Shown: positions 36,593-44,246 of the stretch, piece by piece
How the letters are laid out: each line of letters opens with the position of its first letter
Numbering within the stretch: the stretch's first letter is position 1
Assembly (NCBI GenBank): GCA_020848375.1
Contig: JADLAF010000110.1
Span: forward strand, 17,649-81,648
Direction: 5' to 3'
Length of the DNA: 64,000 bases
From: Ignavibacteriaceae bacterium
GTDB lineage: Bacteria > Bacteroidota > Ignavibacteria > Ignavibacteriales > Ignavibacteriaceae
Notes under the pieces: generated by a model
Databases searched by the model: none
What the model was told of the DNA's origin: nothing
Seen by the model: the letters and a program-made list of their open reading frames with translations, nothing else
Translations under genes and position numbers: made by a program

Positions 36593-37255
36593 CTAATATT
36601 GCGACCCGATATTGATGGTCAGATAAAATCCGCCGACATCCTTTTTGAACTTGCCGTACAGACTTTCCACCCCTTCATCAAAGAATCGGATAACATAATA
36701 CCGAAGATTGATTCCGATAAGATTATCCTTATCCAGCCCGAAGTTCGCGCCAAAACCAATATATCCACCGGCAGTATATTTGGACTGTGCGTATCCTAAA
36801 GAATTAAAAAACTCACGGGAGTATGGAGTGGTTACGATCATCGAGGGACCGAAACCAAGATTGATGTAGGGTCTGAGATTATCGCTGAGAACCCGGTCAA
36901 AAATCCGGTAATGAGCACCTACATTCAGAGGAAGGAGCAGCAGCCGGTTCTTTTTTCCATAAACAATGGGCTGACCGTAGTAGTCAATGTATTCAATTTC
37001 CTTGTCATCCTTGGTCTCGGAAATTGAAAAATCGGCAAAAAAGGTAAAATCGCTGTTAAGCTGTTTCCGGTAAAAGGTACCCAGCCCGAATCCGCCCTCG
37101 CCAAAAAGGAGGTCAACCCCCCAGGAGTTTTCAGGGAATACCACGGGTTCCTTTTCCGGAGCCATCTCCCCAATTCCCTGAGGTAAAACGGCAGGGGTGG
37201 TTAAGAGCAGTCCGGCGAGCGCTAAAAAGAATATTTTTCTGAGTTTCAGCATCAT
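36593..37255 (-). CDS. outer-membrane beta-barrel protein
   Basis: A 220-residue protein with signal peptide MMLKLRKIFFLALAGLLLTTPAVLPQ. The remainder alternates aromatic/hydrophobic and polar residues (FGLGTFYRKQLNSDFTFFADFSIS, NVGAHYRIFD, YINLGFGPSMIV, GGYIGFGANFGL) and ends in a strand with a terminal aromatic (YLTINIGSQY), as for an eight-stranded outer-membrane barrel. The start at 37255 was chosen over the track start because the signal peptide begins there. Function unknown. Confidence 0.8.
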   Translation of the reverse strand: MMLKLRKIFFLALAGLLLTTPAVLPQGIGEMAPEKEPVVFPENSWGVDLLFGEGGFGLGTFYRKQLNSDFTFFADFSISETKDDKEIEYIDYYGQPIVYGKKNRLLLLPLNVGAHYRIFDRVLSDNLRPYINLGFGPSMIVTTPYSREFFNSLGYAQSKYTAGGYIGFGANFGLDKDNLIGINLRYYVIRFFDEGVESLYGKFKKDVGGFYLTINIGSQY

Positions 37256-37333
37256 GTTTTCTTTGGGAAACAATTATTATAATTTAGTGACAAGATTAAA
37301 TAATTTCCTGCTTAAACTCAACAGCAAAATTTT

Positions 37334-37837
37334 ATGCCGTCAAATCTGGAGATAAAAATACGCGTTCAGGGGTTCTCTGAGCTCCTTAAAAAAATGGAGG
37401 GCTGTGACTGCCGTTTCACCGCTCTGATCAGCCAAAAGGATGTTTATTACCGTAATGACCGGGGACTTCTTAAGCTCAGAATTCAGGAGATGGGGAATGA
37501 ACTGATTTTCTATAACCGGGATGAGGTCTCAAGCCAGCGAAAGTCAGATTATCATATCCTTCACGTAAATGAAGATGCGGAGGACTATTTTGCCCGTATT
37601 TTTACGATTGATGTGACTGTGGAAAAAACCAGACAGCTTTATATGTACAAAAACACCCGTATTCATCTTGATACAGTGACCGGCTTGGGTGAATTCCTGG
37701 AACTTGAGGCGGTGGTTACAACATCGGAAGAGGAGGCCAGGAAGGAATTTGATTTCCTTTTCAGCCGGCTTGAGCTGGGGAAATATATATCAATACGGAA
37801 GTCTTACAGCAATTTACTTAAGGAAAAACAACCATGA
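37334..37837 (+). CDS. CYTH-domain protein (class IV adenylate cyclase / thiamine-triphosphatase-like)
   Basis: A 167-residue CYTH tunnel protein. The signature NLEIKIRV is at residues 4-11, followed by QKDVYYRNDRGLLKLRI, RKSDYHIL, VTVEKTRQLYMYKNTRIHLDTVTGLGEFLELEAVV and RKSYSNLL, the standard order of charged strands that bind a triphosphate and metal. It may cleave a triphosphate or make cAMP; the family does not fix which. Its stop overlaps the AddB-like start in an ATGA quartet. Confidence 0.87.
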   Translation: MPSNLEIKIRVQGFSELLKKMEGCDCRFTALISQKDVYYRNDRGLLKLRIQEMGNELIFYNRDEVSSQRKSDYHILHVNEDAEDYFARIFTIDVTVEKTRQLYMYKNTRIHLDTVTGLGEFLELEAVVTTSEEEARKEFDFLFSRLELGKYISIRKSYSNLLKEKQP

Positions 37838-40800
37838 TACTTTACAGGGGAGAACCGAGAACCACAGAAACTGCAGTTCTTGAACAACAGTATCTTAACC
37901 GGGATGATCTGCAAAAGCTTATCATTCTGGTGCCGACTAACCGAAGAGTCCGAGTCAGAGAACGGCAGATTATGGAATCGCTCAGGGGCAAAATTACCGG
38001 ACCGCTTCAGATAGAAACTTATGCAACGTTAACGCAAAAACTTTATAGCAGAATAACCGGCCGGGCTGAATATATATCCCAGGTGCAGGGGCTATATCTT
38101 CTGAGAAAAGTTTTAAAAGAAACAGAAATGTTTTTTGGAGGTAAAATAAGAAAGGAAATTCCCGCGACTCTGCTCGAAAATCTGCACCAAGCGGTTACGG
38201 AGTATAAGCGCTACAATATATCTTTCGAGGATTTGACAGGTAATCTGGATGAGTCAGAACAATCCGACTCGATGAAACGGAAGGGGATGGATTTTGCCAA
38301 TGCATACCGGGAATATTATAATCTTCTTCAGGAACGCCGGCTTACTGATGACTCACTTGCGTCAGTCAGACTGGGTGCGCTGGAAGATGAAAAATTCAGA
38401 ACGGTTTTTCGTGATATATATTCGAAAGCAGAAACTCTGCTGATAAGCGGCTTTACTGATTTTGCGAATCCTGAAATAGATTTATTTAGTAAGATTGCAG
38501 CTTTAAAGGGGATGAATGTAACGGTAACCCTTGACTACTATGCCCCCAATAAAGGACTTTTCAGCGGGATAGCGCAAACGGCTGACCAGCTTAAGACTGC
38601 CGGGTTCATTGAGGCAGAAGAATCAGAGCCGGCAGAAGCAGGAAACCGGTTCAGGGCAGAGCTGCGCAGGCGTTTTTTTACGGAATTTGATAATCAGTAC
38701 ACAAAGACAAGTGAATTCGCAAAAAACATAATCAGACTTTCTCCCAAAACTCCTCTGCATGAAGCAACGGATGCAGCCAGAATAATCGCGGAATGGCTTG
38801 ACTCTGGTAAATATAAACCGGGAGAGATTTGTGTTGTGGTTAATGATATATCAGCTTACTCCTCTGTTTTGCGCACCACTTTCACCGGATATGGCATACC
38901 GCTAAATCTTACGGACCGTTACCGTCTGAGCTCGGTTCCTCTTTTGAACTACTTTTCGGAACTCTTTACCATAGAAGGGGGAGACTATTATCATAAAGAT
39001 ATTGCAAAAGTTTTGTCAGGCGGAGTGCTCTCCACCTGGCTGTCCTTATCTGAGTTTCACGAAATTGCTGCTGAGCTTCGGGTAACCAGAGGATACCAGA
39101 GCTGGACGGCTCAAATCAGCAAAAAGATTTCCTTGTGGGAGAGGGATACCAGTGCAAGAAACCATGAACGGTATATAAAGTATGCAGAGGAACTAAAAAG
39201 AATTCTGGAAAAAATGCGGGAGTGGCATAAAGAGTTCAGAGTTAATCTGACCGCGTCTGAGTTTAAAGGACGTTTTACCGGTTTTGTCTTAAAAACAGGA
39301 TTTAAGCGAAAAATTCTTACTTCGGGTCTTCGTCAGGAGCATATAATTACCGGCTTTGAATATTTTCTCACCGAACTTCACGGAGCTTTGGATATATATA
39401 TAGCTGAAGAGCCGGATACCCTGTTTGCCCCGCAGCATTTTCGCGATATGGTTCAGACGATTATCCGCACAACCCGGTTTAATCTGCGTGAGGAGCCGGA
39501 TGCACAGGTGCTGGTAACCACTCCGGAAGAGATACGGGGGCTTGAATTCAAGGCACTTATTGCGCTTGGTCTTTACGACGGCAACTTTCCTCTTCCTTAC
39601 CGTAAAAAATTATTTTTCGGCAGGGAAATTCCGGGCGATGAGCGCATTCACAGCAGCGGACAGGCATTTTTGTTCTATCAGATGCTGCTGACATGGAGGG
39701 AGACCTTAGTACTTTCAGCGCCTCAGCTCGGAAGCAGAGGGGAGTTTTCGCCGTCTATTATGCTGCGGGAGTTTGAATCGGATTTTGAAGTAACCAACAA
39801 AACGATGGAGGAAGAACCGGAGAAATATTACTCCCCGCTTGAAGCGGCGGAAAAAAATGTTCGAAGTATATATAAAGCCGGAACTGGAGAACTGATAATC
39901 CTTGAGGAGCCGGAACTGACCCGGCAGATACAAATGCAAAAACTCAGGACCTCAGATGATGGGCAGGCGGATGAATACGCGGGAATACTGTCAGGGGAAC
40001 TGCTCAGAGAAGGGAAATTAAAACCCCGCATATCAGTCAGTTCGCTTGAAAGCTATCAGAAATGTCCGCAGATGTATTATTATCAGTATATACTTAATCT
40101 GAAGGAGCAGGAGGAGCCGGAGGACGGCATCAAGGCGGTTGAACTTGGCAATCTGCTCCATGAAGTTTTCCGGCAGTTTTATGAAGGCAAAACCGGAGAA
40201 GCAGTAACACCAGATACAGATTATCCTGTCATCAGAAGAATTGCGGAAGATGTATTCTGTACTATCAATTTTGACACACCGGTTACCATGTATGACCGGC
40301 TGAAAATAATTGGCAAAGACGATAGTGATACCAATACTCTCCTGCACGCGTTTCTGAAAAATGAAGCCGAGGAAAGTATTTTTCGTCCGGTGCTCTTTGA
40401 GAGAACATTTTCGGAGGAATATACATTGCCGGGTGAGGAGGAGATTCAGTTTGTCCTGAGAGGAATAATTGACCGGATTGAAATTAACAGGGAGCTGAGA
40501 CTCTGCGCGGTGGTTGATTATAAGACCGGCAGCATAACCCCGGGCGCGGCTGATATGCAGAAGGGAAAATCGCTGCAGCTTCCTCTCTATATGTCAGTGG
40601 CAGGTAAAGTGCTGAGAGAAGCGGGGATAGAGGGGGACTATGAACCCGCTGAAATGTATATATATAAGATTAATAAAAACAAAGGAGAAGCTGAAAAGAA
40701 GAGAATACGCGGCACCAAAGTAAGCAGGAAAAAATTTGAAAAGCCGGCCGATATAATTGCCATGAAAGAGTTTCAGGCAGATATGATAGCAGGTAACCGC

Positions 40801-40950
40801 GAGAAGATTTTAGAATATGCAGGCAGTATCTACAGGGGCAGGTTTACATTATTAAAGGAATATAACCCCGCAAAACCGCCATGCAGTTATTGCGCGTTTC
40901 ATGATATCTGCCGGGTGAGGGAAAGACCGGAGGAAGTTGGGGAGGAGTAA
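37834..40950 (+). CDS. AddB-like helicase/nuclease subunit with PD-(D/E)XK and Fe-S motifs
   Basis: A 1038-residue protein of the AddB/RexB type. The N-terminal region (LIILVPTNRRVRVRERQIMESL) takes the place of the P-loop part, but no GxGKT/S Walker A motif is visible. The C-terminus has the RecB-type nuclease site (LCAVVDYKTGSI, about residue 893) bracketed by a cysteine at about 745 (SYQKCPQMYYYQY) and C-x2-C-x5-C at about 1017-1026 (CSYCAFHDIC), the Fe-S staple of AddB. It would act in double-strand break repair. No AddA lies in the window. Coupled to the CYTH gene by a 4-nt overlap. Confidence 0.85.
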   Translation: MILYRGEPRTTETAVLEQQYLNRDDLQKLIILVPTNRRVRVRERQIMESLRGKITGPLQIETYATLTQKLYSRITGRAEYISQVQGLYLLRKVLKETEMFFGGKIRKEIPATLLENLHQAVTEYKRYNISFEDLTGNLDESEQSDSMKRKGMDFANAYREYYNLLQERRLTDDSLASVRLGALEDEKFRTVFRDIYSKAETLLISGFTDFANPEIDLFSKIAALKGMNVTVTLDYYAPNKGLFSGIAQTADQLKTAGFIEAEESEPAEAGNRFRAELRRRFFTEFDNQYTKTSEFAKNIIRLSPKTPLHEATDAARIIAEWLDSGKYKPGEICVVVNDISAYSSVLRTTFTGYGIPLNLTDRYRLSSVPLLNYFSELFTIEGGDYYHKDIAKVLSGGVLSTWLSLSEFHEIAAELRVTRGYQSWTAQISKKISLWERDTSARNHERYIKYAEELKRILEKMREWHKEFRVNLTASEFKGRFTGFVLKTGFKRKILTSGLRQEHIITGFEYFLTELHGALDIYIAEEPDTLFAPQHFRDMVQTIIRTTRFNLREEPDAQVLVTTPEEIRGLEFKALIALGLYDGNFPLPYRKKLFFGREIPGDERIHSSGQAFLFYQMLLTWRETLVLSAPQLGSRGEFSPSIMLREFESDFEVTNKTMEEEPEKYYSPLEAAEKNVRSIYKAGTGELIILEEPELTRQIQMQKLRTSDDGQADEYAGILSGELLREGKLKPRISVSSLESYQKCPQMYYYQYILNLKEQEEPEDGIKAVELGNLLHEVFRQFYEGKTGEAVTPDTDYPVIRRIAEDVFCTINFDTPVTMYDRLKIIGKDDSDTNTLLHAFLKNEAEESIFRPVLFERTFSEEYTLPGEEEIQFVLRGIIDRIEINRELRLCAVVDYKTGSITPGAADMQKGKSLQLPLYMSVAGKVLREAGIEGDYEPAEMYIYKINKNKGEAEKKRIRGTKVSRKKFEKPADIIAMKEFQADMIAGNREKILEYAGSIYRGRFTLLKEYNPAKPPCSYCAFHDICRVRERPEEVGEE

Positions 40951-40954
40951 AGGG

Positions 40955-41349
40955 TTAAGGAAATTTGAGGAGTTTTAATTCAGTTATAAATTTAAAATCT
41001 CTTTGATTTTTTGTAAGTAAAGGGATGCTTATACTTATGGCTGTTGACGTAATTAGAGCCTCAGGTATCAGCAGTCCATGCGAAAGCCGATACTCCTCCA
41101 GCAAAGTAGCGGCATTATCTGATATCACAGAATTTAAGGGGATTAATTCGAAAATATTTAAGAACTCGTTTAATTCTCTGAGCTCTTTCTTACTTCTGCA
41201 TCCCAGATCAGTTCCATTTTGGTGATTACACTTACTGCAGGTTTGTAGATTTTTTGTTCGGCTGACAATCGTGAAATAGCAATCGGATTTCCCTGAGCTA
41301 TATCAATTAGTATATCAGTATCAATTAAAAGGCGGTTAATTGTTGACAA
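40955..41349 (-). pseudogene. VapC-type PIN-domain toxin, frameshifted
   Basis: Not in the ORF track because the frame breaks. Reading from TTG 41349 gives NRLLIDTDILIDIAQGNP...SVITKMELIW and then shifts. Resuming one base over gives GCRSKKELRELNEFLNIFELIPL...SHGLLIPEALITSTAISISIPLLTKNQRDFKFI and a stop at 40955. The acidic PIN residues are visible (D in IDTD, E in KMEL, D in QRDF), with E instead of D in IPEALI. The break sits at a GGG run (41203-41205) where GGGG would restore the frame; total length is 1 nt short of a whole codon count. It overlaps the antitoxin gene. Confidence 0.8.
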
Positions 41350-41578
41350 CCGACCATTCCTTTTTTCTCGAATTTTTTACCCAAACAGAACTATCAGACA
41401 TTTCTTCTCTGCCAGCCCATATTCCTACAAATTTGAAACTTTTAAAATCCCGGGTTTTAGAACTTTTGCGCTTTTTATTGCGATTTTGATCAGCTAAAAA
41501 GTTTACAAAAGATTCAACCTGCCTCTGAGCTTCTAAAAGTAAGGCCTGATATTTTTCGGTTAATTTTTCAGATTCCAT
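41336..41578 (-). CDS. VapB-type antitoxin of the frameshifted PIN toxin
   Basis: An 80-residue protein directly upstream of, and overlapping, the PIN toxin. The N-terminal half is helical (ESEKLTEKYQALLLEAQRQVESF). The C-terminal half, FKFVGIWAGREEMSDSSVWVKNSRKKEWS, follows the pattern FxGxWxDREEMxDSxxWVxxLRxxEW found in antitoxins paired with PIN toxins. It should bind its operator and the toxin. With the toxin broken, the antitoxin may persist alone. Confidence 0.8.
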   Translation of the reverse strand: MESEKLTEKYQALLLEAQRQVESFVNFLADQNRNKKRKSSKTRDFKSFKFVGIWAGREEMSDSSVWVKNSRKKEWSVVNN

Positions 41579-41941
41579 GGCGATTAAATTTATTACTCCA
41601 AATTTAGTAAAAGTCTATTAAACCAGATAAGTGTAAGTTTCCCCTTCTGAGGCAACTATACTTGCTGCCCTTTAAGTCTATGCTGCAGAAAACCCCTATA
41701 CTCAACCAATGGTACGCGTATTTTAAATGGATGCTAAAGCATCGCTGATTTCCGCGGATCGGATTTGTTTTATTAGATATCCTAATTGTATAGGCAGTCC
41801 TTCCTGTCCCTATTGTCCTTGCTGTCCTTTAAGTCCTTGACTACACAGCCCACCAACCAGGGTTTCCGGTGATAGGACCTAAGGAAAAGGATTCTCGTAC
41901 ATTGTTAATTGTACATTGCATCACGTCCCTTTTGAAAGACC
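41579..41941. other. intergenic region upstream of greA
   Basis: About 360 bp with no gene. It contains pyrimidine-rich words resembling each other (TGCTGCCCTTTAAGTCTATG, TGCTGTCCTTTAAGTCCTTG, about 150 nt apart) and GTACATTGTTAATTGTACAT, an AT-rich inverted repeat. The promoter of the toxin-antitoxin locus should lie at the left end on the minus strand. Confidence 0.5.
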
Positions 41942-41972
41942 TTGCTTTAGGGAAATTAATTGTTTAAGTTTG
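41942..41972 (+). promoter_or_regulatory. predicted Bacteroidota-type promoter of the greA operon
   Basis: TTG at 41942-41944, 20 nt, TAAGTTTG at 41965-41972: the same elements and spacing as the suf promoter. The expected start point, a few bases downstream, falls inside the 5' arm of the hairpin at 41975. Confidence 0.6.
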
Positions 41973-41974
41973 TA

Positions 41975-42006
41975 ATGCCACTGCCAAAAGCGGTGGTATT
42001 TTTTTT
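41975..42006 (+). terminator. hairpin plus U-tract in the greA leader (possible attenuator)
   Basis: A 10-bp stem ATGCCACTGC / GCGGTGGTAT with two G-T pairs, loop CAAAA, then eight T. It has the form of a rho-independent terminator but sits only 3 nt after the predicted -7 element and 33 nt before greA. It either ends upstream transcripts or acts on the greA leader. Confidence 0.7.
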
Positions 42007-42039
42007 AAATACACCTATTCATACTTATTGAGAGTAGCT

Positions 42040-42516
42040 ATGTCTGATAATAATGTGGTTTACCTGACTCAGGAACGCCTTATTGAGCTTGAAAATGAAC
42101 TTAAACTGATGAAAACCAACGGCAGAGCCCAGATGGCACAGAAAATTTCTGAGGCCCGCTCCCATGGAGATTTATCAGAGAATGCAGAGTATGATGCCGC
42201 CAAAGAAGCCCAGGGTCTGTTTGAGATGCGCCTGAGTAAACTGGAGGGCCTTCTCAGCAGAGCTCGTGTTATTGACTTCAGCCAGTTTCCCAAAGGACAG
42301 GTTCACATCCTCTCAACGGTAAAAATCCGTAATCTTAAAACGAATAAGGATATGGAATATACTCTTGTCTCTCCGGAAGAGGCAGATATGAATAGTGGTA
42401 AAATTTCCGTGACCAGTCCGATCGGTCAGGGGCTGATGGGTAAAAAGACCGGGGATAAACTTTCGATTAAAGTTCCGGCCGGTACCATCGAGGTGGAAAT
42501 TTTATCATTAAATTAA
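42040..42516 (+). CDS. greA: transcription elongation factor GreA
   Basis: A 158-residue GreA. The N-terminal coiled coil (LTQERLIELENELKLMKTNGRAQMAQKISEARSHGDLSENAEYDAAKEAQ) carries the conserved acidic tip (DLSENAEYDAAKE) that stimulates RNA cleavage by RNA polymerase. The C-terminal FKBP-like domain ends SIKVPAGTIEVEILSLN. ATG 42040 was chosen because the track's TTG start adds four residues not usual in the family. It heads a run of eight closely packed genes. Confidence 0.95.
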   Translation: MSDNNVVYLTQERLIELENELKLMKTNGRAQMAQKISEARSHGDLSENAEYDAAKEAQGLFEMRLSKLEGLLSRARVIDFSQFPKGQVHILSTVKIRNLKTNKDMEYTLVSPEEADMNSGKISVTSPIGQGLMGKKTGDKLSIKVPAGTIEVEILSLN

Positions 42517-42526
42517 GGCAGATTTT

Positions 42527-43630
42527 TTGAACGATGAACACTTCCTGCGGCTGGCTTTAGAATTAGCCGGAAAGGGGGCGGGTCAGGTCAGCCCGAACCC
42601 GATGGTAGGATGTGTGCTCGTGAAAGAAGGAAAAGTTATTGGCAAGGGGTACCACCAGAAATATGGCGGACCCCATGCCGAAGTTATGGCGGTTAACAAT
42701 GCCTCTGAATCTGTTGACGGGGCTGATATGTATATCACGCTTGAACCCTGTGACCATTTCGGAAAAACCCCTCCCTGTACTGATCTTATAATTAAAAGTA
42801 AAATCCGGCGGGTTGTCATCGGCACGCGCGACCCCAATCCGCTGGTATCAGGCAGGGGGGTGACCAGACTTCGTGAATCCGGCATTGAAGTTAAAGAATC
42901 AGTCCTGGTGAATCAGTCAAGAGAGATTAATAAATTCTTTTTTAAACATATCAGGACCGGTTACCCGTATATAATGATTAAAACTGCTGCCTCATTAAAC
43001 GGGATGATAAACAGGAAGCCGGGTAAAAAAGCGCAGCTTACAGGAGGCGGATCAGTAAAATTGGTGCACCAGTTTCGCGGTGAGTATGATTGTATTCTCA
43101 CCGGATCAGGAACGATGAAATCCGACAAACCGGAGTTCACCGTGCGTAAAGCAGAAGGAAGAAATCCGGCAGTGGCAATTCTTGATTCCACATTAAAAAC
43201 CGCACCGCAGAGTAACGTATTTATCCCCGGCAGAAAAGTATATATATTCACTTCCGTAATGGATAATGAGAAGTCGAAACCGCTGATTGAAAAGGGTGCT
43301 GAAATTATTACGGTTGATACTGTGTCAGACGGACTGCTTGATATATATAAAGTTATGAGCCATCTCGGCCGATCAGGAATTATCTCTGTTATGGTCGAAG
43401 CAGGTCCAAGAGTAGTTTCCTCCGTGCTTCAGTCGGGGCTTACTGATGAGTTTCTTTTATTTCTTGCGCCGGAATTGATAACAAGCGGCGAAAACTTTAT
43501 CCATCCTTCATTCATGGGAATTCCACCTGGTGCTGAAATTATTAACACCGGATTTCATAAAAGCGGCAGCGATTTTTATTTAACCTATAGAACAGATAAG
43601 AGTTTGAGTCATGTTTACCGGACTGATTGA
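42527..43630 (+). CDS. ribD: bifunctional riboflavin deaminase/reductase RibD, TTG start
   Basis: A 367-residue two-domain enzyme of riboflavin synthesis. The deaminase has zinc residues in GPHAEVMAV and TLEPCDHFGKTPPCTDLI. The reductase begins about residue 150 (YIMIKTAASLNGMI) and includes GRNPAVAILDSTLKT and VMVEAGPRVVSSVL. Translation must start at TTG 42527 (MNDEHFLRLALELA): the family N-terminus begins there, AAGG lies upstream, and the next in-frame Met is inside the active domain. It overlaps ribE by 20 nt. Confidence 0.93.
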   Translation: MNDEHFLRLALELAGKGAGQVSPNPMVGCVLVKEGKVIGKGYHQKYGGPHAEVMAVNNASESVDGADMYITLEPCDHFGKTPPCTDLIIKSKIRRVVIGTRDPNPLVSGRGVTRLRESGIEVKESVLVNQSREINKFFFKHIRTGYPYIMIKTAASLNGMINRKPGKKAQLTGGGSVKLVHQFRGEYDCILTGSGTMKSDKPEFTVRKAEGRNPAVAILDSTLKTAPQSNVFIPGRKVYIFTSVMDNEKSKPLIEKGAEIITVDTVSDGLLDIYKVMSHLGRSGIISVMVEAGPRVVSSVLQSGLTDEFLLFLAPELITSGENFIHPSFMGIPPGAEIINTGFHKSGSDFYLTYRTDKSLSHVYRTD

Positions 43631-44246
43631 AGAAACAGGAGTTATAAGCCGTATTCAAAACGCAGGTCTGGGGCGGAAAATTACCATCAATTCGTCAGTT
43701 GTAACGGCTGATATGAAAACCGGTGATAGCATTAATGTTTCAGGGGCTTGCCAGACGGTTGTCAGTTTTTCAGAAAAAGAATTTACCGTTGAAGCTGTTG
43801 AGGAAACTCTGAAGAAAACCACGTTTGGATTATTTAAGCAGGGGGACAGAGTTAATCTTGAACGCTCTCTGCTCCCCACCACACGGCTTGGGGGTCACTT
43901 TGTTAGCGGTCATGTTGATACCCGCGGTGAGATTGCATCAATACAAAAATTAAGCAATAGCTGGTTAATAACCGTGCGATATCCTGTGGAATTTGCAAAA
44001 TATATCGTCCCGGTTGGTTCAATAGCTATTGACGGTATTAGTCTGACCGTTGCTGAAAAGGGGGAGGAGTGGTTTCGTGTTGCTATTATACCTCACACCT
44101 GGCAGGCGACTACCATTGGTGAAAGAAAATCCGGCGAGGCGGTTAATCTTGAGTTTGACCTGCTTGGTAAGTATATACTAAATGCAGTTGAAGGTAAGGA
44201 GAAACCGAAACTTACCGAAGAGTGGCTTAGGGAGCAGGGCTGGTAA
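43611..44246 (+). CDS. ribE: riboflavin synthase alpha subunit
   Basis: A 211-residue riboflavin synthase with two tandem lumazine-binding domains: MFTGLIEETGVISRIQNAG, SINVSGACQTVVSF, then LGGHFVSGHVDTRGEI and SIAIDGISLTVAEK. It dismutates lumazine to riboflavin. Its stop codon is immediately followed by the tilS ATG. ribBA and ribH are not in the window. Confidence 0.95.
   Translation: MFTGLIEETGVISRIQNAGLGRKITINSSVVTADMKTGDSINVSGACQTVVSFSEKEFTVEAVEETLKKTTFGLFKQGDRVNLERSLLPTTRLGGHFVSGHVDTRGEIASIQKLSNSWLITVRYPVEFAKYIVPVGSIAIDGISLTVAEKGEEWFRVAIIPHTWQATTIGERKSGEAVNLEFDLLGKYILNAVEGKEKPKLTEEWLREQGW

Noticed and set aside
41025-41225. 66-residue plus-strand ORF
   Set aside because: It is the antisense shadow of the frameshifted PIN toxin, whose conserved residues are on the minus strand.
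42486-42530. Possible FMN riboswitch before the riboflavin genes
   Set aside because: ribD begins 10 nt after greA and no RFN-element landmarks exist there or in the greA leader; the genes appear to follow operon control.
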